Assembly (NCBI RefSeq): GCF_004118635.1
Contig: NZ_SDGU01000018.1
Location: 1 to 34,900 of the forward strand
Reading direction: 5' to 3'
Source: Chlorobaculum sp. 24CR
Lineage (GTDB): Bacteria; Bacteroidota; Chlorobiia; Chlorobiales; Chlorobiaceae
Length of the DNA stretch: 34,900 bases
The notes under the pieces were generated by a model. That model saw only the letters and a program-made list of their open reading frames with translations, searched no databases and had not been told where the DNA came from. Of this stretch, positions 11,301 through 19,468 are shown one piece after another (position 1 is the stretch's first letter; each line of letters begins with the position of its first letter). A program made the position numbers and the translations under genes.

Positions 11301-12957
11301 CGATCATGACCGTCGTGGAGGTGACGATCTCCTCGCGGATCGAGTCGATCGGCGGATTGGTCACCTGCGCGAAGAGCTGTTTGAAGTAATCGTAAAGCAG
11401 CCTCGGACGGTTGGAGAGCACGGCCAGAGGCGTGTCGTTGCCCATCGATCCGATGCGTTCGATGGCGTTCTGGGCCATCGGCCTGATCTGGAGCGAGAGG
11501 TCTTCATGCGTGTAGCCGAACGCCTTTTGGCGGGCGGTGATGCTGTAGTTGTCCTGGTCGGGATTTTGCATCAGTTCGCGATCCGGCAGCGAGGCCAGGT
11601 CGATGACGTTGCGCTCGATCCACTCCGTGTAGGGCTTCTCGGCGGCGATCGTTCTCTTGATCTCCTCGTCTGAAATGATGCGTCCTTCGCTGGTATCGAC
11701 CAGGAACATGCGCCCCGGCTGGAGGCGATCTTTCTTGATGATCTTCTCTGGGTCGATATCAAGCACGCCGACCTCGGAAGCCATCACCACCAGGTCGTCG
11801 CTTGTTATATAATAACGCGACGGGCGCAGGCCGTTACGGTCGAGCACCGCGCCGATCTGGATGCCATCGGTGAAGACCACCGACGCCGGGCCGTCCCACG
11901 GCTCCATGAGGCAGCTGTGATATTCGTAGAAGGCGCGTTTGTCCGGATCCATCGATTCGTTGCCCGACCACGGCTCCGGAATGACCATCATCGCGGCGTG
12001 GGCCATCGAGCGTCCGCACATGACGAGCAGCTCGAAAGCGTTGTCGAGCGTGGCCGAGTCGCTGCCCTCTTCGAGCAGAATCGGCTTGATCTCTTCGAGC
12101 GCGCCCTTGAAGATGGAGGAGTGCATGTTCTTTTCACGCGCTTTCATCCAGTTCACGTTGCCACGCAGGGTGTTGATCTCTCCGTTGTGGCTCAGGAAGC
12201 GGTACGGATGGGCGCGATCCCAGCTCGGGAAGGTGTTGGTGCTGAAGCGCGAGTGCACCATGGCGATGGCGCTCTCCATGTCCGGGTCTTTCAGTTCGGG
12301 ATAGAACTCCTCGACCTGCTCCGGATTGAGCATCCCTTTAAAGACAATGGTGCGAGAAGAGAAGCTCGAAGCGTAAAAATAGCTGCTGCCGAGCAAGCCG
12401 GAGGTGAAGCGGACGCGCTTGAAAATACGGCGGCGGATGATGTAGAGCTTGCGCTCGAACTCGAGGTCGGTCATGTTGTCGCTGCCGCGGCCAACGAATA
12501 TCTGCTTGACCACCGGCTCCTGCGCGCGGGCGGTCTGGCCGAGGGTGGCGTTGTTGGTCTTGACCTTGCGCAACCCGATATATTTCTGACCCTCTGCCTG
12601 CACCATCTGGCGGCAGATATCCTCGATGGCGCGGCGCTGCGTCAGGTCGGGCGGCAGAAAAATCATGCCGACGCCATACTGACCGGCAGGCGGAAGTTCG
12701 ATATTCCTCTCGGCGCACACCTTGCGCATGAACTTGTCGGGAATCTGCATCAGAATGCCCGCGCCGTCACCGGTATTTTTTTCGTAGCCGGTGGCTCCGC
12801 GATGCTTCATGTTCACAAGAACCTGCAAGCCCTGACGGATGATCTGATGAGACTTGACCCCCTTGATGTTGGCGACAAATCCTACACCGCAGGCGTCATG
12901 CTCGAACTGTGGATCGTACAGCCCCCCTTCATGCTTTGCTTTCATATTTTCAGGCAC
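8341..12957 (-). CDS. gltB: Glutamate synthase large subunit GltB
   Basis: A 1538-residue amidotransferase that hydrolyses glutamine and channels the ammonia to 2-oxoglutarate. The class II glutaminase nucleophile is Cys23 in [14 protein letters not shown], to be exposed by removal of a 22-residue propeptide. The FMN synthase domain contains [12 protein letters not shown] and [17 protein letters not shown]. The [3Fe-4S] ligands have the family spacing Cys1137, Cys1143, Cys1148 ([15 protein letters not shown]). The C-terminal GXGXG-type beta-helix domain includes [25 protein letters not shown] and [13 protein letters not shown]. The start codon is GTG at 12957; an ATG four codons later (12945) is the alternative, and neither has a good Shine-Dalgarno. 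The large open frame on the opposite strand (8368-11673) is a GC-skew shadow. Confidence 0.98.
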   Translation of the reverse strand: MPENMKAKHEGGLYDPQFEHDACGVGFVANIKGVKSHQIIRQGLQVLVNMKHRGATGYEKNTGDGAGILMQIPDKFMRKVCAERNIELPPAGQYGVGMIFLPPDLTQRRAIEDICRQMVQAEGQKYIGLRKVKTNNATLGQTARAQEPVVKQIFVGRGSDNMTDLEFERKLYIIRRRIFKRVRFTSGLLGSSYFYASSFSSRTIVFKGMLNPEQVEEFYPELKDPDMESAIAMVHSRFSTNTFPSWDRAHPYRFLSHNGEINTLRGNVNWMKAREKNMHSSIFKGALEEIKPILLEEGSDSATLDNAFELLVMCGRSMAHAAMMVIPEPWSGNESMDPDKRAFYEYHSCLMEPWDGPASVVFTDGIQIGAVLDRNGLRPSRYYITSDDLVVMASEVGVLDIDPEKIIKKDRLQPGRMFLVDTSEGRIISDEEIKRTIAAEKPYTEWIERNVIDLASLPDRELMQNPDQDNYSITARQKAFGYTHEDLSLQIRPMAQNAIERIGSMGNDTPLAVLSNRPRLLYDYFKQLFAQVTNPPIDSIREEIVTSTTVMIGTEGNLLEADEINCRRIRIPHPILTNEDLEKIRGIDKPGFKAITLPIFYNVAEGGQGIQETMQDLYRQAERAINHDGVNIIILSDKGELEQSRAPIPALLALAGFHHFLISAGLRTKVGLIVESGEPRTIHHFSMLIGYGAGAINPYLAFETISQQVSEGRITHDEKKAIKNYVKAIVKGVVKTMAKMGISTVQSYRGAQIFEAVGLNTEVVDTYFTKTASRIEGIGLDTLAEEVRQRHETAFPPCGNKVNRGLEAGGDRKWRHDGEYHLFNPETIHYLQHSCRTGDYELFRKYEKLIDDQSEHYCTIRGLMDIRFSERPVPIDEVEPVENIVKRFKTGAMSYGSISKESHETLAIAMNRLGGKSNTGEGGEEPERFVRDANGDSRMSAIKQVASGRFGVTSEYLANAEEIQIKMAQGAKPGEGGQLPGTKVYPWVAKTRHSTPGVGLISPPPHHDIYSIEDLAQLIFDLKNANPSARINVKLVSTVGVGTIAAGVAKAHADVVLISGHDGGTGASPVSSIMHAGMPWELGLAETHQTLMLNNLRSRIVVEADGQLKTARDIVIAAMLGAEEFGFATTGLVVMGCIMMRCCQDDSCPVGIATQNPELRKNFRGKPEHVENFMRFLAQGVREYMAKLGIRTLNELVGRSDLLATSRTIGHWKAKGVDLSKILHQVDTGDNDTPYCTTSQDHGIEESLDMRVLMAICEPAIKRGEKVSTTLPIKNINRVAGTIVGHAVTKAWGSKGLPDDTIHLKFIGSAGQSLGAFIPKGMTIELMGDANDYIGKGLSGGRIIAYPHKSSTFTPEENIIVGNVAFYGATSGEAFIRGMAGERFCVRNSGMEAVVESVGDHGCEYMTGGKVIILGRTGRNFAAGMSGGVAYVYDVDGAFAGRCNQDMVSLSAVEAKEELEWLRSKIEQHVAVTGSELGKSLLAEWPNASQRFVKVLPNDYQRAVEAMKEVEAMGLTGDDAVMAAFEKNVHDPSRVSGN

Positions 12958-13107
12958 ATCAATTCAGAAAAATTCAAAAAAACGGGACGTTCCTCTTTCA
13001 AAGGGCAGAATATAAGGTATTGAACAGAAAATTCATTACCCTTTGCCCTCGCCCCGAAAGCCGGGGAGTTCCGTTTCAACCCTTCTTTCGCGGCACGCTC
13101 GCCGTCT

Positions 13108-13851
13108 TCAGGCTTTGCCCTGTTTGGCGACAGCTTCCTGGGCCTTTTTCAGCTCCTCCTGATCGCCCAGGTAGTAGCTCCTGATCGGCGTCAGGTCATC
13201 GTCGAGTTCGTAGATCAGCGGAATGCCGGTCGGGATGTTCAGACCGACGATATCTTCGTCGGAGATGTTGTCGAGATACTTGACCAGCGCCCTGAGCGAG
13301 TTGCCGTGCGCGGTGACAATGACGTTCTTGCCATCCCTGATCTGCGGGGCGATGGTTTCGTGCCAGTAGGGAAGAAAGCGGGCGACCGTATCCTTCAGGC
13401 ACTCGGTGGCGGGCAGCTCTTCGGGTGTGAGGGCGGCGTAACGGCGATCCTTGCCCGGCCAGAATTCATCGTTTTCGGTGAGGGCCGGCGGCGGGGTGTC
13501 GTAGCTGCGCCGCCAGACGAGCACCTGCTCGTCGCCGTGGCGCTGGGCGGTTTCGGCCTTGTTCAGACCCTGAAGCGCGCCGTAGTGACGCTCGTTGAGT
13601 CGCCAGGAACGGGTGACGGGAATCCACATCAGGTCCATCTCGTCGAGCACCGTCCAGAGCGTCCTGATGGCGCGTTTGAGCACCGAGGTGTAGGCCATGT
13701 CGAACACAAAGCCTTCATCTCTGAGCAGTTGACCGGCGGCCTTGGCCTCCCCTCTTCCTTTTTCGGAAAGATCGACATCCACCCATCCGGTGAAACGGTT
13801 CTCCCGGTTCCACTGGCTTTCACCGTGCCTCAGCAGGACAAGTTTCTTCAT
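13108..13851 (-). CDS. gpmA: 2,3-bisphosphoglycerate-dependent phosphoglycerate mutase
   Basis: A 247-residue cytoplasmic enzyme interconverting 3- and 2-phosphoglycerate. The phosphohistidine motif [10 protein letters not shown] places the catalytic His at residue 9. [14 protein letters not shown], the [12 protein letters not shown] acid/base segment and the second active-site His in [11 protein letters not shown] all match GpmA. The length is normal. The ATG at 13851 is preceded by AAGGAG about 8 bases upstream, a good ribosome-binding site. It is transcribed toward gltB, 150 bp away; a short CCCCG/CGGGG hairpin (13052-13066) sits in that gap. It is divergent from the gene at 14187. Confidence 0.97.
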   Translation of the reverse strand: MKKLVLLRHGESQWNRENRFTGWVDVDLSEKGRGEAKAAGQLLRDEGFVFDMAYTSVLKRAIRTLWTVLDEMDLMWIPVTRSWRLNERHYGALQGLNKAETAQRHGDEQVLVWRRSYDTPPPALTENDEFWPGKDRRYAALTPEELPATECLKDTVARFLPYWHETIAPQIRDGKNVIVTAHGNSLRALVKYLDNISDEDIVGLNIPTGIPLIYELDDDLTPIRSYYLGDQEELKKAQEAVAKQGKA

Positions 13852-14186
13852 GTAACGCTCCTTGTGCTCGTAAAATTTATCTTGAAAAAAGAAAGAGAGT
13901 GCGCCATTTACAGGCTTGGCAATTTACTATTCTGAAAACCCATTCTCAAACATTCTCTCCGTCGCAGGCAGGGCCGCGCCATGCCTGGCGCAGGGGGATT
14001 TTTTATCCTGCGTTTACCGCCCATTATGGCATTATCGCTCGAAATATTATATCTTGTATGTTTTTTGACGCTTGACGACCGAACCAGACTTTCCGGCACC
14101 GGTTACCGTTGCCCGTCGGACAGCGAAACAAGCCAGCGCCCTCCGGGTGGCACCTCAGTAACCAGCACGTATCAGATCTGAACACC
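13852..14186. other. Divergent intergenic region gpmA / nitronate monooxygenase
   Basis: A 335-bp region between divergent genes that must hold both promoters. Its middle is AT-rich (about 14030-14060). A GC-rich inverted repeat lies at about 13968-13992 (GCCGCGCCATGCCTGGCGC). No RNA gene or confident promoter could be assigned. Open frames entering it from 14109 lack a ribosome-binding site and conserved residues. Confidence 0.4.
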
Positions 14187-15449
14187 ATGAACGTCAACAA
14201 TTTCAGATTAAAGCTCGGCGGAAAAGAGTTCGTCCCCATCGTTATCGGCGGAATGGGAGTCAACATCTCGACGTCGGAGCTTGCCTTGTCGGCGGAACGG
14301 CTGGGCGGTATCGGTCATATCTCCGATGCCGAGGTGATGCAGGTCTGCGACCAGATATTCGGCACGACCTACGTGGCCGAAAAGCGTCAGCGGTACGCGC
14401 AGAACATCAACAATCGCGACAAATCGATCGTGCAGTTCGATCTGGAGCAGCTCGCCGAGGCGCAAAAGCGCTTTGTCTCCCATACCATCGCTCAGAAAAC
14501 AGGCAATGGAGCGATCTTCATGAACTGCATGGAGAAGCTCACGATGAACAACTCCGCCGCGACACTCAAGGTGCGCATGGAGGCAGCCATGGATGCCGGA
14601 ATCGACGGCATCACGCTGGCCGCCGGACTCAATCTGAGAAGCCTCGATCTTATCAGCGAACACGAACGGTTCCGTGACGTCAAGCTCGGCATCATCATCT
14701 CTTCGGTGCGAGCGCTCTCGATCTTCCTGAAACGAGCCATGCGTTTGCAGCGGCCGCCGGACTATATCGTGGTCGAAGGCCCGCTGGCCGGCGGCCATCT
14801 CGGCTTCGGCCCGGATGACTGGCAGTCGCAGAGCCTGCAAACGATCGTCACCGAAACCATCGCCTTCCTGAAAAAGGAGAATCTCGACATTCCGGTCATT
14901 CCTGCTGGCGGCATCTTCACCGGCACCGACGCGGTCGAGTACCTGCAAGCGGGCGCTGCCGCCGTGCAGGTGGCCACGCGCTTCACCATCGCCAGGGAAG
15001 CGGGCCTGCCGGACGAGGTCAAGCAGCATTACATCAACGCCAGCCCGGAGGATGTGGAGGTCAACCTTTCATCACCCACAGGCTACCCGATGCGAATGCT
15101 GAAGCAGTCGCCCACCTTGCAGTATGGTATGAAGCCGAACTGCGAGGGTCTCGGCTATCTGCTCGACAACAACGGTAAATGCTCTTACATCGACGACTAC
15201 TACGAAGCGCTCGAATCAAGGAACCCCGCAGAGGGCCGTTTCGTGGTCAAAAACCACACCTGCCTCTGCACCGGCATGGCTCGCTACGACTGCTGGACCT
15301 GCGGCCATACGGTTTCGCGGCTGAAGGAGACCGCCAACCAGTTGCCGGACGGATCATGGCAGTTACCTTCCGCCGAGGATATTTTCATGGACTACCTCCT
15401 GAGCGAAAACCACTCGATCAGAAAACCGGAGATCGAAAAGCAGGTGTGA
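14187..15449 (+). CDS. Nitronate monooxygenase / FabK-like FMN TIM-barrel protein
   Basis: A 420-residue protein of the 2-nitropropane dioxygenase/nitronate monooxygenase superfamily, which uses FMN to oxidise nitronates or, in FabK, to reduce enoyl-ACP. Visible motifs are the N-terminal PIVIGGMGVNIST, VEGPLAGGHLGFG (the His of the GGHxG motif that contacts FMN and substrate) and the phosphate-binding region IPVIPAGGIFTGTDAVEYL then GAAAVQVATRF. The C-terminal 100 residues are an unusual Cys-rich extension (HTCLCTGMARYDCWTCGHT) that could bind metal or a cluster. The start at 14187 was chosen because the family begins there. The physiological substrate cannot be read from sequence. It stands alone, 117 bp before the next gene. 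Confidence 0.85.
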   Translation: MNVNNFRLKLGGKEFVPIVIGGMGVNISTSELALSAERLGGIGHISDAEVMQVCDQIFGTTYVAEKRQRYAQNINNRDKSIVQFDLEQLAEAQKRFVSHTIAQKTGNGAIFMNCMEKLTMNNSAATLKVRMEAAMDAGIDGITLAAGLNLRSLDLISEHERFRDVKLGIIISSVRALSIFLKRAMRLQRPPDYIVVEGPLAGGHLGFGPDDWQSQSLQTIVTETIAFLKKENLDIPVIPAGGIFTGTDAVEYLQAGAAAVQVATRFTIAREAGLPDEVKQHYINASPEDVEVNLSSPTGYPMRMLKQSPTLQYGMKPNCEGLGYLLDNNGKCSYIDDYYEALESRNPAEGRFVVKNHTCLCTGMARYDCWTCGHTVSRLKETANQLPDGSWQLPSAEDIFMDYLLSENHSIRKPEIEKQV

Positions 15450-15566
15450 GCGTCGGTCTTTTTGCCTCAGACAATCAGATAGCTTACCTTGGATGGAAAG
15501 GAACAAGTGCGTCTCTCGCGCCTGTTCCATAACCATGTTCCGGCCAGAAACCAGCTTCCTTCCAAC

Positions 15567-16574
15567 ATGAAGAAACAACTGCTCTCCTGGTTGAGGCTGT
15601 CTGCCTCGTTCATCATCCTTCTCCTGGCGGCCATTGCCGTCAACCAGCTCTACAGCTTGTCGATGCTGCTTGAACGCTTCGTTCCCTTTTCCGGCTATGT
15701 GTTCCTCGGCTTCTGGGCGCTTTTTTTCATCGTCACGGCGGCCGCCGGGTTCCGGCTGTGGAGCGCGCCGAAAGCGCCGCCGCTGGCCGACCGGGTTGGC
15801 GGCAGCAACTTCGAGCCGTATATCGCCTGGCTGGGCAAATCGCTCGCCGTGCATCGCGCTCATCCCGATGGCGGCCAGCAAAAGCACGACCTGCGGTGGA
15901 TCAAGGCCAACCTCAAGCTCCATGAGGTCGATGCGCTCAACACAACCAAAACCGTGGCCACGAAAAATTTTTTCATCGGAGCTTTCGCGCAGAACACCTC
16001 GTATGGCACAACCACCTCGCTCATCAACAATATCAAGCTGGTCTGGAGCATCTATACGAGCTACCACCGCAAGCACTCGCTTCGCGAGTTTCTGGTGCTG
16101 CTCCGCTCGGTCTATGAGTGCCTGCCGCTGTCGGACTTCAACAAGGACGAGCTTCCGGCGCACATCAAGCCGATCATCCAGTGCTCCTTCAGCAACACCC
16201 TCTCCTCGCTCCTGCCTGGCGGCAACCTCCTGACGCCCTTCTTCCTCAACCTGTTTCTGGCGGGCGCGACCAACACCTACCTCACCTGCCTGGCGGGCAT
16301 CATCGCCTCGAAGCACTGCCAGGTGCTCTCGCTCGAAGACCGGCAGGAGATCGTGCAGCAAAGCATGTTCGAGGCCGCCTTCATGTTGCGGGAAATCGTC
16401 AAGGAGTGCAACCCGATCCTCTCCGTGACGATCAGCAACGCCGTCAAGAAAGCCGGCATCGAAAGCCTCGACACCGTCGGCGCGCCAACATCAGGCAGCG
16501 GCCTGGCGCAAGACATCGTCTCCCACCTCGCCAGCTCGATCAAGCACATTATTATGGAAAGCGGGAAAGAGTAA
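15567..16574 (+). CDS. DUF697-like inner-membrane protein
   Basis: A 335-residue protein. Two hydrophobic helices lie near the N-terminus (about residues 8-28, LRLSASFIILLLAAIAVNQL, and 42-62, SGYVFLGFWALFFIVTAAAG). A soluble domain follows with further hydrophobic segments around GGNLLTPFFLNLFLAGATNT and TYLTCLAGIIASKHC. The layout resembles the YcjF/DUF697 group of bacterial membrane proteins, but the match is not strong and function is unknown. The ATG at 15567 was chosen because the upstream in-frame residues (from 15489) are hydrophilic and lack conserved features; no clear Shine-Dalgarno was found. The C-terminus (SGSGLAQDIVSHLASSIKHI) is amphipathic. Confidence 0.6.
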   Translation: MKKQLLSWLRLSASFIILLLAAIAVNQLYSLSMLLERFVPFSGYVFLGFWALFFIVTAAAGFRLWSAPKAPPLADRVGGSNFEPYIAWLGKSLAVHRAHPDGGQQKHDLRWIKANLKLHEVDALNTTKTVATKNFFIGAFAQNTSYGTTTSLINNIKLVWSIYTSYHRKHSLREFLVLLRSVYECLPLSDFNKDELPAHIKPIIQCSFSNTLSSLLPGGNLLTPFFLNLFLAGATNTYLTCLAGIIASKHCQVLSLEDRQEIVQQSMFEAAFMLREIVKECNPILSVTISNAVKKAGIESLDTVGAPTSGSGLAQDIVSHLASSIKHIIMESGKE

Positions 16575-16578
16575 GGGA

Positions 16579-16620
16579 GAATTATGAATTATGAATTATG
16601 AATGTTGAATTATGAATTGA
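16579..16620. repeat. AATTATG short tandem repeat
   Basis: About five imperfect copies of a GAATTATG-type 7-8 bp unit lie directly after the DUF697-like gene. Similar ATTCATAA/AATTATG motifs occur on the other strand at 6450-6478. The remainder of this 313-bp gap, to 16887, carries no recognisable gene; a strong ribosome-binding site lies at its end. Confidence 0.7.
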
Positions 16621-16887
16621 GAAGAGGGGAAAATGTTGCGACGGGAGGAAAGGATGCTGGGCTAAAGGCTCAATAATCGTCCAACCGTAGCGTCTGACGT
16701 GCTCAAGGAGTTCATTGAACTACTGTAAAACCTTCACCTGTCTCACGCACCGCCTCCTCAAAAAGGATGGTTTCCTGAGAGCCAGCCTTAGCTTCGTCAT
16801 AGGCATGAAATATCATCTACTGAGCCTGCTATTTTCTTCATGGACAGGTCGAGAAGCCATACCTTATCGAAAAAGGAGGACACGAGT

Positions 16888-17430
16888 ATGGCGCAACCAC
16901 CATCACGCCGTCAGTACAGCAAGCAGTTCAGAATCGATGCTGTCGAGCTGAGTCTGAAAAGCAACAAAACCGCCAGTACCGCGCCTTCGTCGAAGCCACC
17001 GGCCACCAGCCGCCCGTCCGCCGACGCGCTTCCGCCGGTCATCGTCAACGAGCGCGAGGGTTCCTCGATGGTGCTCGTGCCCGCGGGCAAGTTCACGATG
17101 GGCGACGACCTCGACCGCGAGAACCCGCGGCGTAGCGTGCACCTCGAAGCGTTCTCCATCCCGGTCTATGCGTACCCCGAAGGGGTCTCCGGCTACGGCG
17201 CGTGGAACCAGAGCGGCAACATCATGGAGTGGTGCTCGATCTGGCAAGGCGAAGGCGATTTCGGAACCGCCACCGACGGCGACGACGCGCTCCGCCAGGA
17301 ACGAGGAGGCTGCTGGCGCTACCCCGACAAATTCGCCTTCCGCGCCTCGCAACGCTCGTACGTCGTGCCGAAAGCGGTGAACGATTTCCGGGGATTCAGG
17401 TTGGTGCTGCCGGTGAAGCCGGGGGCGTGA
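16888..17430 (+). pseudogene. FGE-sulfatase-like domain, internally deleted, transposase-like N-terminus
   Basis: An open frame of 180 residues with a strong AAGGAGG ribosome-binding site before the ATG at 16888. Residues 6-28 (RRQYSKQFRIDAVELSLKSN) look like the helix-turn-helix start of IS3 OrfA transposases. A low-complexity Ser/Pro/Thr linker follows. From about residue 56 comes the start of a formylglycine-generating-enzyme/DUF323 domain (MVLVPAGKFTMGDD, RSVHLEAFSI). It jumps directly to the C-terminal part (YPEGVSGYGAWNQSGNIMEW, RGGCWRYP, RASQRSY, FRGFRLVLP). The central region of the domain, normally a hundred or so residues including VSWxDAxAYCxW and LPTEAEWE, is absent, so I call it an in-frame deletion derivative. 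It is probably inactive as an FGE enzyme but still translatable. Confidence 0.7.
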
Positions 17431-17635
17431 TGGGGTTGGTTTTGGGGGATTTTACGGTAAATTCTTTTTTGAATGATGGCTGGTTGAGTAGGCTTTGAAG
17501 AGTGAGGGTTCTGCTGATCCGTATCACACCACCGCAAAAAATGGTGTGATGAATGTAAGAGCTTGAAAAATAATGAATTATCTGATTTTATGACTGCTGG
17601 TTGCAGGCGTCTTATGCGGAAACCATATAAACACT

Positions 17636-17642
17636 GTTATGC
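17636..17642 (+). other. Integron cassette left boundary (core site GTTATGC)
   Basis: GTTATGC is the exact reverse complement of GCATAAC, the R'' box of the attC at 17922. This is expected when a cassette spans 17637 to about 17984. No full attC or attI hairpin was recognised just upstream, so whether this is an attI or a decayed attC is unclear. The region 17431-17635 contains only a small ATCACACCA/TGGTGTGAT hairpin (17523-17550) and no gene. Confidence 0.5.
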
Positions 17643-17702
17643 GCAATACGAATTGAAGCTTATGATTGTAAATGACGCCTACTCACAAGGAGAAACACAC
17701 AA

Positions 17703-17900
17703 ATGAGATACCTTCTTGCAATTATCCTTCCTCCGGTTGCTGTTTTCCTATGTGGAAAACCAGTACAGGGAATTCTGAATATATTACTAACACTATTGTT
17801 TTGGATTCCCGGCATGATTCATGCCCTATTTGTCGTGAATAGTCATCTTGCCGATAAGCGAACAGATCGCATAGTAAATGCCATGAAATCTGAAGGTTAG
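17703..17900 (+). CDS. YqaE/Pmp3 family membrane protein (integron cassette 1)
   Basis: A 65-residue, two-helix membrane protein. RYLLAIILPPVAVFLCGK and ILNILLTLLFWIPGMIHALF are the two segments, with the PP in helix one and the IPG-xxHA motif typical of Pmp3/YqaE (UPF0057) proteolipids. Relatives in plants and yeast affect membrane potential and salt tolerance; the bacterial role is less clear. An AAGGAG ribosome-binding site precedes the ATG. The gene is AT-rich compared with its neighbours and lies between a GTTATGC core and an attC site, so it is the payload of an integron gene cassette. Confidence 0.88.
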   Translation: MRYLLAIILPPVAVFLCGKPVQGILNILLTLLFWIPGMIHALFVVNSHLADKRTDRIVNAMKSEG

Positions 17901-17921
17901 TGTGGTTTCACGGACTGCATC

Positions 17922-17990
17922 GCATAACACGGCGCTTCACCCGACCAAAAACCGCGTTGCGGTTTTCGTCGGGTGAGCTGGGCGTTAGGC
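17922..17990 (+). other. Integron attC recombination site 1
   Basis: A 69-bp site bounded by R'' GCATAAC (17922-17928) and R' GTTAGGC (17984-17990). Between them is a long imperfect palindrome, CACCCGAC...AACCGC-gtt-GCGGTT...GTCGGGTG, with unpaired bases as in single-strand-recognised attC hairpins. R'' pairs with the left boundary of cassette 1, and R' begins cassette 2. Confidence 0.85.
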
Positions 17991-18026
17991 GGGTTGACGC
18001 AGCGAACGAGAAACGAGGCGAATGAC

Positions 18027-18365
18027 ATGAACCGAACCACGGAGAGCAGCGGCGTCGAAGCAGCGCGAGAGAGATGGCTCGACGCAAGCAAGGCGGCTTC
18101 CAAGCTCGCCGCCGAGCTCTTTCAGCCTGGTTCCGGCTACGGAGACCCGGATGCACGCGCGCAGGATGAGCACCGGCTGGAGTCGGCCCGGTTGGACGCA
18201 GAACGTCTCTTCCGCGAGTACCACGATCTCGACCGCCGCGACATGGAACTGAAGATGCTCGAGCTGCAACGCTCACAGCGCTTAGCGACCTGGGCGTCGT
18301 TTGCCGTTGCCGCGGTGGTCGGCTTGGCCACGGTGGTCAGCACGTTGGTTGCGCTGTTCAAGTGA
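18027..18365 (+). CDS. Coiled-coil, C-terminally anchored hypothetical protein (cassette 2)
   Basis: A 112-residue protein of unknown function. Residues 1-85 are charged and helical, with a likely coiled coil (AQDEHRLESARLDAERLF, DMELKMLELQRSQRL). A single hydrophobic helix near the C-terminus (WASFAVAAVVGLATVVSTLV) would anchor it in the membrane with the coiled coil cytoplasmic. The start at 18027 is preceded by GAGG. The gene lies alone between two attC sites, which is how orphan cassette genes of integrons are arranged, and its base composition is GC-richer than that of cassette 1, fitting independent origins. Confidence 0.75.
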   Translation: MNRTTESSGVEAARERWLDASKAASKLAAELFQPGSGYGDPDARAQDEHRLESARLDAERLFREYHDLDRRDMELKMLELQRSQRLATWASFAVAAVVGLATVVSTLVALFK

Positions 18366-18414
18366 AGATCCGTGAGTCGATGCCTAGTCTTGGATGGCAC
18401 CCTACCAAGGCACC

Positions 18415-18475
18415 GCCTAACAACAGCATGCAGCGGACGGCGCTGCGCGCCGCCGGGTGACGCCAGTCGTTATGA
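18415..18475 (+). other. Integron attC recombination site 2
   Basis: A 61-bp site from R'' GCCTAAC (18415-18421) to R' GTTATGA (18469-18475). GCCTAAC is the exact reverse complement of GTTAGGC, the core that opens cassette 2, which confirms the cassette limits as 17985 to about 18469. The interior has the GGCG-ctgcg-CGCC hairpin with bulges expected of attC. Confidence 0.83.
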
Positions 18476-18478
18476 TCT

Positions 18479-19141
18479 ATGATGAACTACGATCCATCAA
18501 AACATCATCGACGTTCAATTCGGTTGGCCGACTATGACTATTCAAAAGGCGGTGCATATTTCGTAACGATTTGTATTCGCAACGGCGACCAGATATTGGC
18601 AAACCCGCCAAAACCTATACCTCCTGTAGGGGTAGCCCTCGCGGCTACCCGTCTTCTCGAAACGCCTCCCAACCCCGAACCTGACTCCGCACTCCGATTC
18701 GATCTGACGCCAATCGGCGAAATTGTTGATCGCCATTGGCGAACGTTGCCCGAATGGTTTCCGATGGTGTCGTTGGACGAATACGTTGTCATGCCAAATC
18801 ATTTGCATGGCATTGTGGTCATCAACGAATCAGAGCAATCGCGACAACGTGATGCCGGGAAAAGGGTAGGCGCGGGGGACAGGGTAGGCGCGAGGCCTAC
18901 CCCTACAGGCCCTACGTTGGGAATGATTATCGGGGCGTTCAAGTCGAAGTCGGTCAAGGATGTTCTTGCTCACATTGAAGAGAACCGCCTGGATATGATC
19001 GGGAAAATCTGGCAGCGGAACTACTTTGAGCGGGTTATCAGAAATGAACGGGATTTGGGCAACATCAGAACGTATATCCGAAACAATCCCGGCAATTGGG
19101 AACGGGACAACGAAAACCCGGCAAGATTCGGTAACGGCTGA
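18479..19141 (+). CDS. REP-associated tyrosine transposase (RAYT, IS200/IS605-like)
   Basis: A 220-residue Y1-transposase-like protein of the TnpA-REP family, which nicks and joins single-stranded REP hairpins. The opening HHRRSIRLADYDYSKGGAYF and VTICIRN is typical. The HUH metal motif is MPNHLHGIVV (His-Leu-His). The catalytic Tyr lies in WQRNYFERVIRNERDL, followed by the diagnostic RTYIRNNPGNWERDNEN. Two loops contain REP palindromes read in frame: about residues 50-58 (VGVALAATR) and about 135-143 (VGARPTPTG). The ATG at 18479 lies only 9 bases after the cassette cut point of attC site 2, with no Shine-Dalgarno. A decayed second copy follows at 19176. All catalytic motifs are intact, so it may be active. 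Confidence 0.88.
   Translation: MMNYDPSKHHRRSIRLADYDYSKGGAYFVTICIRNGDQILANPPKPIPPVGVALAATRLLETPPNPEPDSALRFDLTPIGEIVDRHWRTLPEWFPMVSLDEYVVMPNHLHGIVVINESEQSRQRDAGKRVGAGDRVGARPTPTGPTLGMIIGAFKSKSVKDVLAHIEENRLDMIGKIWQRNYFERVIRNERDLGNIRTYIRNNPGNWERDNENPARFGNG
18626..18650 (+). repeat. REP element inside the RAYT gene (copy 1)
   Basis: GTAG (18626-18629) is followed by the perfect palindrome GGGTAGCC (18630-18637), a 5-base loop and GGCTACCC (18643-18650). It is read in frame as part of the RAYT protein. Confidence 0.8.
18882..18906 (-). repeat. REP element inside the RAYT gene (copy 2, inverted)
   Basis: GGGTAGGC (18882-18889), a 5-base loop, GCCTACCC (18895-18902), then CTAC (18903-18906), so GTAG leads on the minus strand. 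A half copy (GGGTAGGCGCG) precedes it at about 18864. It has the same layout as 18626-18650 with opposite orientation. Confidence 0.8.
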
Positions 19142-19229
19142 CAAATCCATCCCCCGAACGCTCCGCAGGCATCGTGAACCACGATCCACCAACACATCAT
19201 CGGTAAACCCGCCAAAACCTATACCTCCT

Positions 19230-19254
19230 GTAGGGGTAGCCCTCGCGGCTACCC
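19230..19254 (+). repeat. REP element in decayed RAYT copy
   Basis: GTAG followed by GGGTAGCC, a 5-base loop and GGCTACCC, identical to the element at 18626-18650. Confidence 0.8.
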
Positions 19255-19442
19255 GTCTTCTCGAAACGCCTCCCAATCCCGACGCCGATTCTGTACTCCG
19301 ATTCGATCTGACGCCAATCGGCGAAATTGTTGATCGCCACTGGCGAACGTTGCTCGAATGGTTTCCGATGGTGGCGCGGTCATAGACGAACGGGAACAAT
19401 CGGGGCGTGGTGATGGCGGGGACAGGGCAGGCGCGAGGAGAA

Positions 19443-19468
19443 GGGCAACCGCAAGGGATTGCCCCTAC
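19443..19468 (-). repeat. REP-like element, inverted, imperfect stem
   Basis: GGGCAACC...GGGATTGCCC (19443-19464) followed by CTAC (19465-19468); the GTAG flank is on the minus strand. The outer 6 bp of the stem are perfect and the inner part is mismatched. Confidence 0.6.

Noticed and set aside
8368-11673. 1101-residue open frame on the plus strand
   Set aside because: It is antisense to gltB, whose full set of catalytic and cluster motifs is present. The translation is Asp/Arg/Val-rich shadow sequence typical of GC-rich codon use.
17523-17550. ATCACACCA/TGGTGTGAT hairpin as a terminator or attI
   Set aside because: There is no U-run after the stem and no core site within it; left as an unexplained small inverted repeat.
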